In this document: positions 11,701 through 30,032 of the stretch, piece by piece
Layout of the letters: each line of letters starts with the position of its first letter
How positions within the stretch are numbered: position 1 is the first letter of the stretch
Assembly (NCBI RefSeq): GCF_026151205.1
Contig: NC_087082.1
Coordinates: 5,835,908-5,899,907 of the forward strand
DNA from: Bolinopsis microptera
Lineage: Eukaryota > Ctenophora > Tentaculata > Lobata > Bolinopsidae
DNA length: 64,000 bases
Direction of reading: 5' to 3'
The notes under the pieces: generated by a model
Database searches by the model: none
What the model was told of the DNA's origin: nothing
The model's input: only the letters and a program-made list of their open reading frames with translations
Program-made: the position numbers and the translations under genes

Positions 11701-11757
11701 CATTTCATGTCTAATAACCCATTGATTGCTAAATACCGAGGAATCAATGTTTCTTGA
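8755..11757 (+). CDS. LINE ORF2: AP endonuclease and reverse transcriptase, one in-frame TAG
   Basis: The open frame runs from the ORF1 stop. The endonuclease begins around YSNANDLKNKISELQ and shows ITET, MGDFNLPD, STLDNVMTSD and GKSDH. The reverse transcriptase shows NYRPISLTCVLSKIFE, motif A LDFQKAFDSVPH, motif B SGVPQGTVLGPLLF and motif C FADDLKL. The frame is broken once, by TAG at 10996-10998 between NNPMH and YFMNGE; translation continues in the same frame to 11757 with the usual C-terminal region (ALVRPHIEYA-like, EKDLGV). A CR1/L2-type element is the best fit. Apart from the amber codon it is intact, so the insertion is fairly young. Confidence 0.88.
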
Positions 11758-11916
11758 TTGTTAAATTCAGAACTACATGTTAACGTCCTAAAAATAATTA
11801 ATCATTAAATGTTCCGGATAGGAACATTTTTCTTTTTGATAATATTGTGCGAACTGCAATAGCGTAGAGTGCAGTTGGGTTTCAAGTTTTGTCGAGATGG
11901 CCACGTGGCCATAATC

Positions 11917-11930
11917 CTATTATTATTATA
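11917..11930. repeat. (TAT)n remnant of the LINE tail, left side of the RLE element
   Basis: TATTATTATTATA immediately left of the RLE retrotransposon. The matching (TTA)n is on its right at 17049-17066, so the element sits inside one trinucleotide tract. Confidence 0.8.
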
Positions 11931-12086
11931 TCGGGTCTCAATAAGAGGTCTCGACTGCCTAGGCATCAAACCTTGGCAATCGGTAATTTTCCTCTGGCCC
12001 GGAGTCAGCTGACCCTAGGGACCAGAGGATAAAGGCGTAGAGACTGTGTGTATCTACAAAAGTGGTTGTTTTTACAAGAGACAGGG

Positions 12087-12581
12087 CTTGCAACGCAAGG
12101 GAAGAAAAACGGGAGAAACAAACACAAAATGCATATTAAATGACTTAGAAATTCAAACAATCCTACACTACAATAAATGTTTATTACATAATTATAATAT
12201 GTTGTATAAACAAGAAACAGGGCTTGCAGGGCAAGAGATGGGACACATAAGAGCTGGCCACAGAGTGTATAATACAGTAATTCAGCAAACACCTATTACT
12301 AATACTGAAAACTGAATCACAAATTATCACAATAATTACAAGAATATATGAAATACTAAACACAATTTTTATACAAGAAACAGGGCTTGCAGAGCAAGGG
12401 AAGAAAAACAAGAGAAATAACTGTAACAATTGTATATCACAAAGTCTAGACGAAAATAATCTTTGCACAAATCTGGGAGTAAATTCAATACAGTATACTT
12501 AATAAATACAATAACTTTCCGATATGTACATTGATATGAGTTAAAAGTTGTATAAACAAGAGACAGGGCTTGCGGAGCAAG
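12087..12581 (-). repeat. Four hairpin modules in the 3' UTR of the RLE element
   Basis: CTTGCnnnGCAAG occurs at 12087-12099, 12223-12235, 12386-12398 and 12569-12581. The five-base stem arms are invariant while the three-base loop differs each time (AAC, AGG, AGA, GGA). Each is preceded by a conserved ACAAGA(A/G)ACAGGG. Spacing is 136, 163 and 183 bases, with unrelated AT-rich sequence between. A role in 3' RNA recognition by the element's reverse transcriptase is possible but inferred. Confidence 0.75.
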
Positions 12582-12671
12582 GGAAGAGATAAAAGAGGAC
12601 CAGGCAAAAAGTATATATTACAGTTATACAGAATAAACTAAAACTGAAAGAAGTGTGTATTAAACACTCAA

Positions 12672-15600
12672 TTAGATGTCCAAGACCATCCTGAGAATTC
12701 TGGCTGATCCAAGCAGAGCTGTCTTCTGAAGATTAGAGATGCTCAGATTGCAGTGGACTGCATCGAGGTGCTTACGAAAGTTTATGGTGACAGTTCCTAA
12801 AGCGCCTACCACCACTGGGACAATTGTAACCTTTCGTAAATTCCAGTTCTTCTTAATCTCTCTTTTTAGGTCTTGATAAGCTAGTATCTTATCTTGCTCT
12901 CTATCCAAGATCCGGGTATCTCCTGGGACTGCAACGTCGATGATGGTTGCTGCGTTGGTTACCTTGTCTACCAGGAGAAGATCCGGTCTGCAGTGCTCGA
13001 TAACGTGGTCTGACTGGATGTGAAAGTCCCACAATAGCTTGACTTTTTCGTTCTCCAACACCTTCTCTGCTCGGTGTTCGTACCACTTTTTACTGCGTGG
13101 GAAGCCGTATTCCTTGCACAGACTCCAGTGCAATGCGGCAGCTACTTTGTCATGCCGACACTTATATTCTGTCTGTGAAAGTTTTGGGCACCCATTCAGT
13201 ATGTGATCTATTGTCTCATAATGATTTCTGCAGAGTCTGCAGAGTGGAGAAGAGCCAGGTGTTTTGTCAATCTTATTCTTTACATAGTTAGTCCTAAGTG
13301 CTTGGTCTTGGGCTGCTATCAACAATCCTTCTGTCTCCTTCTTCAAGTCTTGTTGAGTGAGCCAGTTCCAAGAGGTTATCGGATCTGCTATACCCGTCAT
13401 CTGCCTTGGAAACTGTCCGTGCATCACTTTAGTAGTCCACTTCTCCTTGCGTATTTCCTCGCGTTGTGTTCGGTCAGTATCTTTGTCTATCTCTTCACCT
13501 AAGAGTATCTTGTCTTTGACAAAGTAGTCCTTCAGAGCAATCAGTTCCGGGTCTCTACTCTTCATCACATAGGTGGTGAGTGCATTCTCCTCTCTCTTTA
13601 CGACTTCCTCTATACTATGAAGCCCACGGCCACCAAGTTGACGGCTGACGTATAGCCGATCAACATCTCCTTGGGGATGATGAGCTCCATTTATCCTCAT
13701 TAGTTTCCGGGTCTTGACGTCCAAGGCTTTGATTTCTCCAGCGTTCCAAGAAAGAATTCCAGCTCCATATCTTATCACAGGTACAGCCCAGGTGTTAATT
13801 GCTTGTATACTATTCCTACCATGAAGCTGGGATTTTAACACCTTTTTGACTCTTCTGATATACTCCTTTGTGACAAGTGCTTTCATCTCTTTGTGTAGAA
13901 TATTATTGGCTTCTAGTATTCCCAGATACTTATAGCCCTCGTCCTCCAACTCATGGATCTGTTCGCCTGTGGGTAGGGTGATGCCTTCAATAGCGGCTTT
14001 TGCTCCCTTCTTCACCTTCACCACGGCGCATTTCTCAAGCCCAAACTCCATTCTGATGTCGCTGCTGAATTCTGACGTGGTGTTAACTAGTGTCTGCATT
14101 TCATCTTCACTCTCGGCATAGAGCTTGAGGTCGTCCATGTATAGCCTATGCGACACTTTTGGTCCATCATTTCTGTCCAGAGAGTATCCTATGTTGTGCT
14201 TATTCAAAAGAATGGAAAGGGGTATAAGACTAATGATAAAGTGGATAGGGGAGACTGAGTCTCCTTGAAATAAACCTCTATTAATTTTAATCCTCCCAAG
14301 GGAAACTTTACCAAGCATCAGGTTAACATATGATTGATTGAATGAGGCTTCAAAGAGGTCTATGATGGATGATGAGATACCGCACATGGTCATACAAGAC
14401 AGGATCCAGGAGTGTGGGACGCTATCATACGCCTTCTTGTAATCTATAAACGTCATGTTCAAGTTCCGCTTCCTTCGTTTACAATTCTTCAGTATAAGTT
14501 TGTCTATCATTAACTGTTCTTTACATCCTCTGCTCTTCTTTTTGCACCCTTTCTGCTCAGGGGGGAGGAGTTTCTGTTGGTCTAGGTGGTAGTAAATGGA
14601 ATCTGAGATTAGCCCAGTGAACAATTTCCACATTGCTGATAAGCATGTAATTGGTCTGAAATTGCCTGGGATGGGTCCCTTGGAATGATCCTTAATGAGC
14701 AGGTACGTGCGACCCAGTGTCATCCATTCTGGGATATCAGCATTGGACAGGCAATTCATCAGTTGATCTGCAATCCTATTGTGGAGTTCTTTAAAGTGCT
14801 TTATCCAATAAGCATGCAGTCCATCTGTACCAGGGGAGGACCAGTTGGTCATTTTCCTCACTCTAGTTGCAACCAGGGTGCTGGTTATAACAAACTGTCT
14901 TTGTTCATCTGCTGAGGCTAATGCTGTTCTGACATCTGGTAACCATTCAGCATCGCTGTTATGTTCAACCGGCTTCTCCCATATGTTCTTCCAGAACTTC
15001 AAACAAGATTCCTTGTCAGCCTCAGGGTGGGAGATATCATGCTCTTCAGGGTTTGATTTAAGGTTTCTATAGAACTGCCTCTGGTTGTTTCCAAATAACT
15101 TGTTCTGGTGGAATCGTTCACATCTTTTGTTAAATCTCTTTATCTTAGCAGCTTTTGCACGGAGACGTTGCTTGAGCTCTTCGATGATGCATGGTATGCC
15201 CTTTTTCTTCAACAGGGGATGTCGTCTGTTAAGCCCTTCCAGTATTTTTTGTTTAAGGGCAGTACCTTTCTTCTTTTCCTCGAGATAAGAGATGTCTTTC
15301 CTAACTTGGGTAATCTTATCTTCGATTCTTCTTTTCCAGAGTGGCGTTTTCCGTTTCTCTGTATTCTTATTTGTAGGTTTTTCACCAAGTCTTTCACTGA
15401 CTAAATGTGCTCCTGCTAGCAATAGAGTGTTGGTTTCAGTGATTGAAGAAGTATGAATCTCTGCTATACATGAGTTAATGAGAGATGTTTCCTCCATAAG
15501 CTTCTTCCTGTTCACGTGTCTAAGAGGTTTGGTTTCTATCACTGAAGGGTCTTCAAGGAGTGCATTAAGCCGTTCAGTGATTGCTTCCTTGTCTATATCA

Positions 15601-16085
15601 GGTACCATTGCGGTGGGGGTGAGTTCTTCAGCGGCGACAGTTGGGATACTTGCATCCCTCAATGTCCTGATAGCTTGGGAGACAGTGGGTAAGGCTTGAC
15701 TTGTAATTGTACTTGTTGGAGTCTCTTCCACTACACTAGTTGGGAGTGTTCCTCGAATCTCCAGTAGTTCTATGTCTGAAAGGAGATTGTTATTTCTGAT
15801 TGACCTTGCTTGGTCTGCCAATCTTTGTTCCGTACAGGTAAAGAGTCCAGCGTCATCCCACAGTGACCGGAGTCTCCTTCTGTAACCAGAGTGGGATGGT
15901 CGGCTCTGATAATACAGCGTCATGAGCTGTATGTTGTCCTCCTTGCTCCACGTGTGACGAGTGGAAGTCTCAGTGCGAGCCTTCCTCTCACGGCGAGCTG
16001 GAGGGGCGATGTTAGGTAGTTGATCCTGCTCTGTCCCATTAGTAGGGAGAGTAGGAGAGTTTGTAAAATTTGGGAGAGAATTCAT
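12672..16085 (-). CDS. RLE retrotransposon polyprotein: reverse transcriptase, CCHC finger, restriction-like endonuclease
   Basis: 1137 residues, ATG at 16085, uninterrupted. The N-terminal region (about residues 45-110) has WSKEDNIQLMTLYY and TEQRLADQARSI, resembling a Myb/SANT-like DNA-binding region of this retroelement group (inference). The reverse transcriptase spans roughly residues 400-700: NFRPITCLSAMWKL, motif A FIDYKKAYDSVPH (near 548), motif B GLFQGDSVSP (near 608), motif C LYMDDLKLYAES (near 650). Then a zinc motif C-x2-C-x8-H-x4-C (CRLCRNHYETIDHILNGC, about 945-962) and an endonuclease core with RPD, then IIDVAVPGD (about 1033-1055), matching the PD-x(12-14)-D pattern of R2/R4-type elements. 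The intact frame suggests a recent and possibly still competent copy. Confidence 0.92.
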   Translation of the reverse strand: MNSLPNFTNSPTLPTNGTEQDQLPNIAPPARRERKARTETSTRHTWSKEDNIQLMTLYYQSRPSHSGYRRRLRSLWDDAGLFTCTEQRLADQARSIRNNNLLSDIELLEIRGTLPTSVVEETPTSTITSQALPTVSQAIRTLRDASIPTVAAEELTPTAMVPDIDKEAITERLNALLEDPSVIETKPLRHVNRKKLMEETSLINSCIAEIHTSSITETNTLLLAGAHLVSERLGEKPTNKNTEKRKTPLWKRRIEDKITQVRKDISYLEEKKKGTALKQKILEGLNRRHPLLKKKGIPCIIEELKQRLRAKAAKIKRFNKRCERFHQNKLFGNNQRQFYRNLKSNPEEHDISHPEADKESCLKFWKNIWEKPVEHNSDAEWLPDVRTALASADEQRQFVITSTLVATRVRKMTNWSSPGTDGLHAYWIKHFKELHNRIADQLMNCLSNADIPEWMTLGRTYLLIKDHSKGPIPGNFRPITCLSAMWKLFTGLISDSIYYHLDQQKLLPPEQKGCKKKSRGCKEQLMIDKLILKNCKRRKRNLNMTFIDYKKAYDSVPHSWILSCMTMCGISSSIIDLFEASFNQSYVNLMLGKVSLGRIKINRGLFQGDSVSPIHFIISLIPLSILLNKHNIGYSLDRNDGPKVSHRLYMDDLKLYAESEDEMQTLVNTTSEFSSDIRMEFGLEKCAVVKVKKGAKAAIEGITLPTGEQIHELEDEGYKYLGILEANNILHKEMKALVTKEYIRRVKKVLKSQLHGRNSIQAINTWAVPVIRYGAGILSWNAGEIKALDVKTRKLMRINGAHHPQGDVDRLYVSRQLGGRGLHSIEEVVKREENALTTYVMKSRDPELIALKDYFVKDKILLGEEIDKDTDRTQREEIRKEKWTTKVMHGQFPRQMTGIADPITSWNWLTQQDLKKETEGLLIAAQDQALRTNYVKNKIDKTPGSSPLCRLCRNHYETIDHILNGCPKLSQTEYKCRHDKVAAALHWSLCKEYGFPRSKKWYEHRAEKVLENEKVKLLWDFHIQSDHVIEHCRPDLLLVDKVTNAATIIDVAVPGDTRILDREQDKILAYQDLKREIKKNWNLRKVTIVPVVVGALGTVTINFRKHLDAVHCNLSISNLQKTALLGSARILRMVLDI

Positions 16086-17048
16086 ATCATAACTGGGGGA
16101 CTTAACACCCCCTAGAGAGTTGGCAGGGAAAACAGAGCACTGAGCGTTGCCCCGCGTCGCCCAGCTCCCCAGGTAGCTACCTCCTGGGTAGTAGACCCGT
16201 TAGTAACCATTTAACCCATGGCCACACATCCTTTCGCCACGAGTCCACAACTTAAGATTAGGGGACTTCTGCGGGTCAGTCCACGCCCGATAAGAAAACC
16301 ACTAGGTGTCAATTGCACCTAGTCAAGATACCAAGAACTAGGAGAGAAGGATAAAAGCTTTTTACAGACGAGAGGCAAGAAGGGGAATTAACCGGGGGAC
16401 AAGTAACACCAAATACAAGGATATATATAATATAATTTCAATTACAATGTAATTACTAATACAATGGGTATGGTAAGTGGTAACACTATAAATAGTAATT
16501 ATTTACTAAGGATGGAGAATCTTTGCACCGGCAGTCTATGATGCTATGATAACGAATAAATATATAATAAGGGATAAATCTTAAAATACTGCTGTTTCAG
16601 TCACAGATACTTTTCTTGGTTTTTCCATTTTGTGCTTTTTTTTTTTTTTTTCTTTTCTTTTAAAGCTTTTTTTTGTAATTTTCTTTCTTTTTTTTTCCTT
16701 CCTAAACATGAATTTTAAGCAATTACAAAATCTCACGATAACATTAAATGATGTTGAGAAGGACAATAGAGCCTGAGGTTCCGGTGGTCTACAGGTGTTT
16801 CACCAGCTGTTTGGTCAAGTTCTAGCCCGTTACTTGGACTAGTAACGGGGGAACTAACAGTGTTAAAAGTTTAAACTTTGTACTATAACTGGACCTCAGG
16901 GAGAAGGCATTTGGCAATGCCAGGGAGTGAGTAGCTCTTGCCAGCAGCCATCCAATGGACTGCTGCCGTTACCGACCCCGGGTGTGCTGACCACAAGTAT
17001 CAGCCTCGGACCCACTACTCACTAGCTCTGGTGTTCTGAGCGGGGGCC
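16086..17048 (-). other. 5' UTR of the RLE retrotransposon
   Basis: No ORF of note. It contains several short inverted segments (for example around TTTGGCAATGCCA, 16909-16921), a T-rich stretch at 16638-16700 (A-rich on the element strand) and GC-richer ends. The 5' boundary is set by the (TTA)n tract at 17049. Confidence 0.6.
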
Positions 17049-17066
17049 TTATTATTATTATTATTA
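17049..17066. repeat. (TTA)n remnant of the LINE tail, right side of the RLE element
   Basis: TTATTATTATTATTATTA followed by TCC and the resumed BTB coding sequence. It pairs with the (TAT)n at 11917-11930. Confidence 0.8.
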
Positions 17067-17069
17067 TCC

Positions 17070-18488
17070 TTAAACAGTCCAGTAATAGATCACATGACCA
17101 CCACCCTTCACATGACCAGTGTGGACATGTTGGAGTTCAGTAAACCTGCTGTTCAGCTGCTAGTTGATGCTGCTTACTCTGGAACTGCAGAGGGGATTAC
17201 TCGGGATATATTCAGGGACATCAACAAGATGGCAAATGTGTTTGAGGTGTCTTGGTTAGCTGAAAAGTGTGCCGAGTATTTTAATGAAGTTGCCGACTCA
17301 GTCAAAACACCGTCTTATACAGAACTACTTTATCTCTTTGAAGAAGCAGGTTTTGTGTATGAAAACTTCAAGACAAAAGATTATCTGAACATCACCTTTG
17401 AGAAGATAGTAATGATGAACTTGAAGCAGGAGTTTATAGAAAAGTACCTGGAGAATGCTGACAGATTATCTACTCAGAAACTAGACATGGTGATAGAGCT
17501 AGCTGGTTCTGAAGTTAACTGTGTTGTACAAACTCTAACTAATCAGCTGTCAGTACTGTTGAAAGTCCAGGGGCCAAGTCTTCCTGCCTCTAGTGAATAT
17601 CTGCTGAATAACTTAGACCTCTCCCTCTGTTTGGCGTCCAACTCAGCCTTATTCAATCGGCTATTTAGCTCACTGCAGGTGCTGCCCAATGAAAAAATTA
17701 GATGGGCTTTTGAGCTCGTGTTGAAATCTACTAGCAACTTGAGTTCGCCAACTTTACCTAGATGTAATTCTCCCCCGAACATGTACCATCAAATCAACCT
17801 TAATACAGTAACATTTGATCAATTTATGCACTGGCTTTCTGTTTCAGAAGATGTCACAAGTTTAATGATGGCTATCGACGCTTTGGGGACATGGGCTGTC
17901 CATAAGAGTGAATACTTGACGAATGCGAAAAGATCAGTGTTCTCTTCTAAGCTAACCGAAATGGTTCAACAACGTGGCTGGTCACTTTTACCATCAGAAT
18001 TTACTGGTCAGAAAGTATCAATAGTAGAATTAAATTTGTCTCCATTTTGTTCAACTTCTAACGAGAATAGTCCCTATGTTGTCATTAACTGTATAGAAAA
18101 GTGCAATAAACCACTTACTCTTCTGTCTAAAGAAGCTAAACTGAATTTCCACTTTAAACACCCATCAGTCACTACTTGTACTCTTCCTGGTGACTGCGGG
18201 TTTATTCTAAAAACAGTCCCCAGTGAAGCTACATTGTGGACCTTGAGACTGTGTACTGATAAAGAAGATTACCTGGGTGAAACAGTGCACTTTCATGATG
18301 AGATTCGAGCAGAACAAATGCATATTTACTTTTTCCAAGTTTTTAGTGGTTTCAGTAAATCGTTACTGATTCCTCTATCATGGCTTCACTGGCTTCACGT
18401 TGGAAATGATGTTACTGAAAGGGACACATGGGAAAGCAAATACGGAATTTATGATGGCAGTAAGTTTAAAGTACTGTACAGAGTTTGA
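17070..18488 (+). pseudogene. BTB-domain gene copy 1, 3' fragment (rest of gene)
   Basis: Coding sequence resumes with codons for L-N-S-P-V-I-D-H-M, exactly continuing the 42 residues that stop at 8191, and stays open for 472 codons to TGA 18486-18488. The same region of copy 2 reads F-N-S-P-V-L-D-H-M. It contains the rest of the BTB fold (VDAAYSGTAEGIT), a BACK-like helical segment (VSWLAEKCAEYFNEVADSV) and the C-terminal domain ending FKVLYRV. No other lesions are visible, so the insertion is recent. An internal ATG at 17094 could allow a 464-residue N-truncated product, but that protein would lack the start of the BTB domain. Confidence 0.85.
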
Positions 18489-19238
18489 CCCTAATATAGA
18501 TCTGGATAGATAATAAATAATTTGATCAATTGTTGGTCTGGTTGATCAGAAGATATTTTAAGTTGTTATGCTGGCTTTGAAGCTGTGGGACTTAGACTTG
18601 CTACAGCTATTGTGGTATAATAGTCTGCTGAAATTTCAGTGTTTTATTTTTTGACTAAATGAAGTTGTGACAAATAGTGCTGACCACTTTCAGTCTGATT
18701 CATAATTTCCATCAGTTTTATACCTTCTAATATCTATTACCCCATGTCCTTTCTTGTTTTTAATCAGTTCAGATGAAATTTTAAATTTCGAGCAGCAGTT
18801 TTTAAACAATTTGCTTTTTCTGGCCTTGCTTTACTTGTGTTGTGAAATTTATGGAATTCAATTACATATCTACCTACTGTAACATTGTAACAACCAATTT
18901 AAATCACGATTTATTTATTTCATCTGAAAATCTATACTTTCTTTTGTTATTCATCACGTTTTGTAGAAATTAAAATATATAATAATTAATTAATCAAAAG
19001 TCAACTTTTGAAAAAGTTCAATGTAAAGATTTAAATAAATAGCAGCTTATTATATGAAATTCATTCAACAAAATTTTACAAAGTGTAGCAACAAATCTAA
19101 GTTTAGTGTTATGTTTTTATTCGCACTTGCCCTAAGTTCATCAAATTGTCGAAACAAAAAACACTCAATTCAGTGAAATGTATTCTATATTATAATATAC
19201 CTAAATCATAAAATCATTTGTCAGGAAATATCATTGCA
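18489..19238. other. Intergenic between BTB copies (duplicated 5' flank)
   Basis: About 18700-19238 is a diverged copy of 7475-8065 upstream of copy 1, with matching blocks such as AACAATTTGCTTTTTCTGGC and TTTAAATCACGATTTATTTA. It probably carries promoter and 5' UTR. No gene seen. Confidence 0.6.
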
Positions 19239-20822
19239 ATGGCACCCAAAGTGAGTGTCCCGATGGATTTTGGAAGGCACCTGATAGGATCCCCGACTCA
19301 CAGCAACCTTAAACTAAACACAAGTGAGGGAGGTGAGGTGTGTGCCAGTTCAGTGATCCTCTCGTTCAACAGTCCAGTATTAGATCACATGACAACTACC
19401 CTCCACATGACCAGTGTGGACATGCTGGAGTTCAGTAAAGCTGCTGTTCAGCTGCTTGTTGATGCAGCTTACTCTGGAACTGCAGAGGGGATAACCAGGG
19501 AACAATTCAGAGACATCAACAAGATGGCAAATGTGTTTGAGGTGTCTTGGTTAGCTGAAAAGTGTGCTGAGTATTTTAATGAAGTTGCCGATTCAGTCAA
19601 AACACCGTCATATACAGAACTACTTTATCTCTTTGAAGAAGCATGTTTTTTGTTTGAGAACCTTAAGACAAAAGATTATCTGAACATCACCTTTGAGAAG
19701 ATAGCAATGTTGAGATGGAAGCAGGAATTTATAGACAGGTATCTGGAGAATGCTGACAGATTATCTACTCAGAAACTAGACATGGTGATAGAGCTAGCTG
19801 GTTCTGAAGTTAACTGTATTGTAAAAACTTTAACTAATCAACTGGCAGAAATGTTGAAAGTTCAGCCAAGTCTTCCTGTCTCTAGTGAATATCTGCTGGA
19901 TAACTGTTGCTTATACTTTTGTAAAAAGTCTGATCGAGTCTTGTTCAATCGCTTATTTGATGTGCTTGGGGGGCTTCCCGATGAAAAGATAAGGTGGACG
20001 TTCGAACTCCATCGTAAGTCGATGATAAAGAGAGACAATGACGTTGCCGAAGCAAGTGGATTCAGTTTGACAATGTCCAGTTGTAACAAGATACCAAACC
20101 TGTACCATGATTTTAATTTTGATATAATGACATTTAATCAACTTCTAGATTGGATATCTGTTTCCGAAAAGGTTACAAGTTTGTTGATGGCGATAGAAGC
20201 TGTTCAGATATGGAACTTTAACAGACGTTATATCAAAACACCTAGAATGACCATCACTCTGAGTGATGGGCAAGAGTTGCCTAAAAGATTTAGTGGAATC
20301 GTTGAACAGCGAGGCTGGTTACATTTGCCCTCTGACTTCACCGATTTTCAGAATGGAGTTCCGAGACTTGGTTTTTCATCATTTTGCACACAAAACAATT
20401 ATAAAGACATGAAAGTTACATTAACTGTTATTGACGCTATTGGTACTTGCGATCACGAACCGTTGTCTTTTCTGTCAAAAGATTCGAAAATAGTCTTCCG
20501 TTTCAAACATCCTTCAGTCACCCCATGCAATTTGCCTGGTTGTTGTGGCTTTATTCTAAAAACAGTCCCTTCTGAAGGATCGCTTTGGACTTTGAAACTG
20601 TGTACTGAAAAGGAAGAGTACTTAAACGAGCCAGTACACTATCACAGTGAGGTCAGAGCAGAAGATATGCATGTGTTTGTAGTAAATTGCTACAAAGTAA
20701 TTTTTTCTTTATCATGGTTAAACTTCTTATGTTTTCAAGAATCGGCTTCGACGAGAGACTTATGGGAGAATACGTTTCATTTCAAGGGAGGCGTCAAATT
20801 TAAAGTTATGTACAGACTATGA
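19239..20822 (+). CDS. BTB/POZ-domain protein, copy 2 (intact)
   Basis: 527 residues, single exon; ATG at 19239 chosen because the same ATG and context exist in copy 1. The N-terminal region (about 10-130) fits a BTB/POZ fold: SNLKLNTSEGGEVCASSVIL, SFNSPVLDHM, LVDAAYSGTAEGITREQF, then a BACK-like helical segment (KMANVFEVSWLAEKCAEYF). The remaining 350 residues, with VEQRGWLHLPSDF and HPSVTPCNLPG, are not recognised; the same C-terminal domain is in copy 1. BTB proteins often act as cullin-3 substrate adaptors; whether this one does is unknown. AATAAA at 20920-20925, about 100 bases after the stop, is a plausible poly(A) signal. The gene is in tandem with the broken copy 1. Confidence 0.85.
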   Translation: MAPKVSVPMDFGRHLIGSPTHSNLKLNTSEGGEVCASSVILSFNSPVLDHMTTTLHMTSVDMLEFSKAAVQLLVDAAYSGTAEGITREQFRDINKMANVFEVSWLAEKCAEYFNEVADSVKTPSYTELLYLFEEACFLFENLKTKDYLNITFEKIAMLRWKQEFIDRYLENADRLSTQKLDMVIELAGSEVNCIVKTLTNQLAEMLKVQPSLPVSSEYLLDNCCLYFCKKSDRVLFNRLFDVLGGLPDEKIRWTFELHRKSMIKRDNDVAEASGFSLTMSSCNKIPNLYHDFNFDIMTFNQLLDWISVSEKVTSLLMAIEAVQIWNFNRRYIKTPRMTITLSDGQELPKRFSGIVEQRGWLHLPSDFTDFQNGVPRLGFSSFCTQNNYKDMKVTLTVIDAIGTCDHEPLSFLSKDSKIVFRFKHPSVTPCNLPGCCGFILKTVPSEGSLWTLKLCTEKEEYLNEPVHYHSEVRAEDMHVFVVNCYKVIFSLSWLNFLCFQESASTRDLWENTFHFKGGVKFKVMYRL

Positions 20823-21481
20823 TTCACGACATTTAGATGAACTTTTATTCATGAACTTCTTATATCATAATCATAAAAATTACCAGTTATGTTAATACTA
20901 ATAATTTACGATATGAATTAATAAAAGGTTAAGTTTTGATGTAATAATTTTCTACATTTTCTACCTTTAAAAAAAAATTGTTTTTCATATAATATTTTAA
21001 GGTTCATTATTACAACTCAAAGGGGTCTAGTAGGTAACACAATTGTGATGATGGAAAAGTAATCCTGCTGGCTGCCGAGTTGATAAATAATGTCTCCCAC
21101 TGTAATATTAAATATAGCGTTTAACTCAGATATTAAGTCTAATATATGAGAACCAAATTGTCACCACTTTTAAACTAATTTACATGCTACTCTGCCAGTA
21201 GTCATAGAGCTTAGTGATCTTTTTGAGAATAAGAGTTTCCTATTTTGGTTCTCAAATGTTTCCAAAAATGAAATTACCGTTGTAGTCATATCTTTCGTCA
21301 AGTAACAGAACCGCCATCGCCGGCTATAAAAAATCAAGGTAATTATATGTTTTGTTTGTATCCTTGGCTCTCCCGGCTCCCCTTCGGTTTCCCTTAGTCA
21401 GTTATGGACGTTTATATTTTGCTGTTTGATGATATCATGGAATTTTAATATCGTTACCAGTATTAGGCATTAGCACTGAGA
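20823..21481. other. Intergenic: BTB copy 2 3' UTR and CDC16 5' flank
   Basis: AT-rich; AATAAA at 20920-20925. No gene, no clear promoter motif. Confidence 0.5.

Positions 21482-30032
<8,551 letters not shown>

Larger units (their letters stand above)
8192..11930 (+). mobile_element. CR1-like non-LTR retrotransposon, 5'-truncated, inserted in BTB copy 1
   Basis: It holds the C-terminal part of ORF1 (to 8755), ORF2 (to 11757), a 3' UTR and a TATTATTATTATA tail (11917-11930). The 5' end is truncated inside ORF1 and starts with a doubled GAGACGAAGAAATGTT. Near the 3' end are a 9-bp hairpin (AAATGTTCC/GGAACATTT, 11807-11829) and a perfect 16-bp palindrome (11897-11912). Its (TTA)n tail was later split by a second retrotransposon; the tail remainder is at 17049-17064. 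Confidence 0.85.
11931..17048 (-). mobile_element. RLE-type non-LTR retrotransposon (R4/Dong-like), apparently full length, nested in the LINE tail
   Basis: A 5.1-kb minus-strand element with one intact 1137-codon ORF (16085-12672), a 5' UTR of nearly 1 kb (17048-16086) and a 3' UTR of about 740 bp (12671-11931). It is flanked on both sides by (TTA)n. R4-clade Dong elements are known to insert into TAA repeats; assignment to that group is by target site and the encoded domains, not a phylogeny. The 3' UTR holds four copies of a short hairpin module. Confidence 0.8.

Noticed and set aside
16960-17048. HDV-like self-cleaving ribozyme at the 5' end of the RLE element
   Set aside because: Some RLE retrotransposons carry one, and GGCCCC near the 5' end can pair with a later GGGGTC, but I could not place the other helices or the catalytic C; a covariance-model search would decide.
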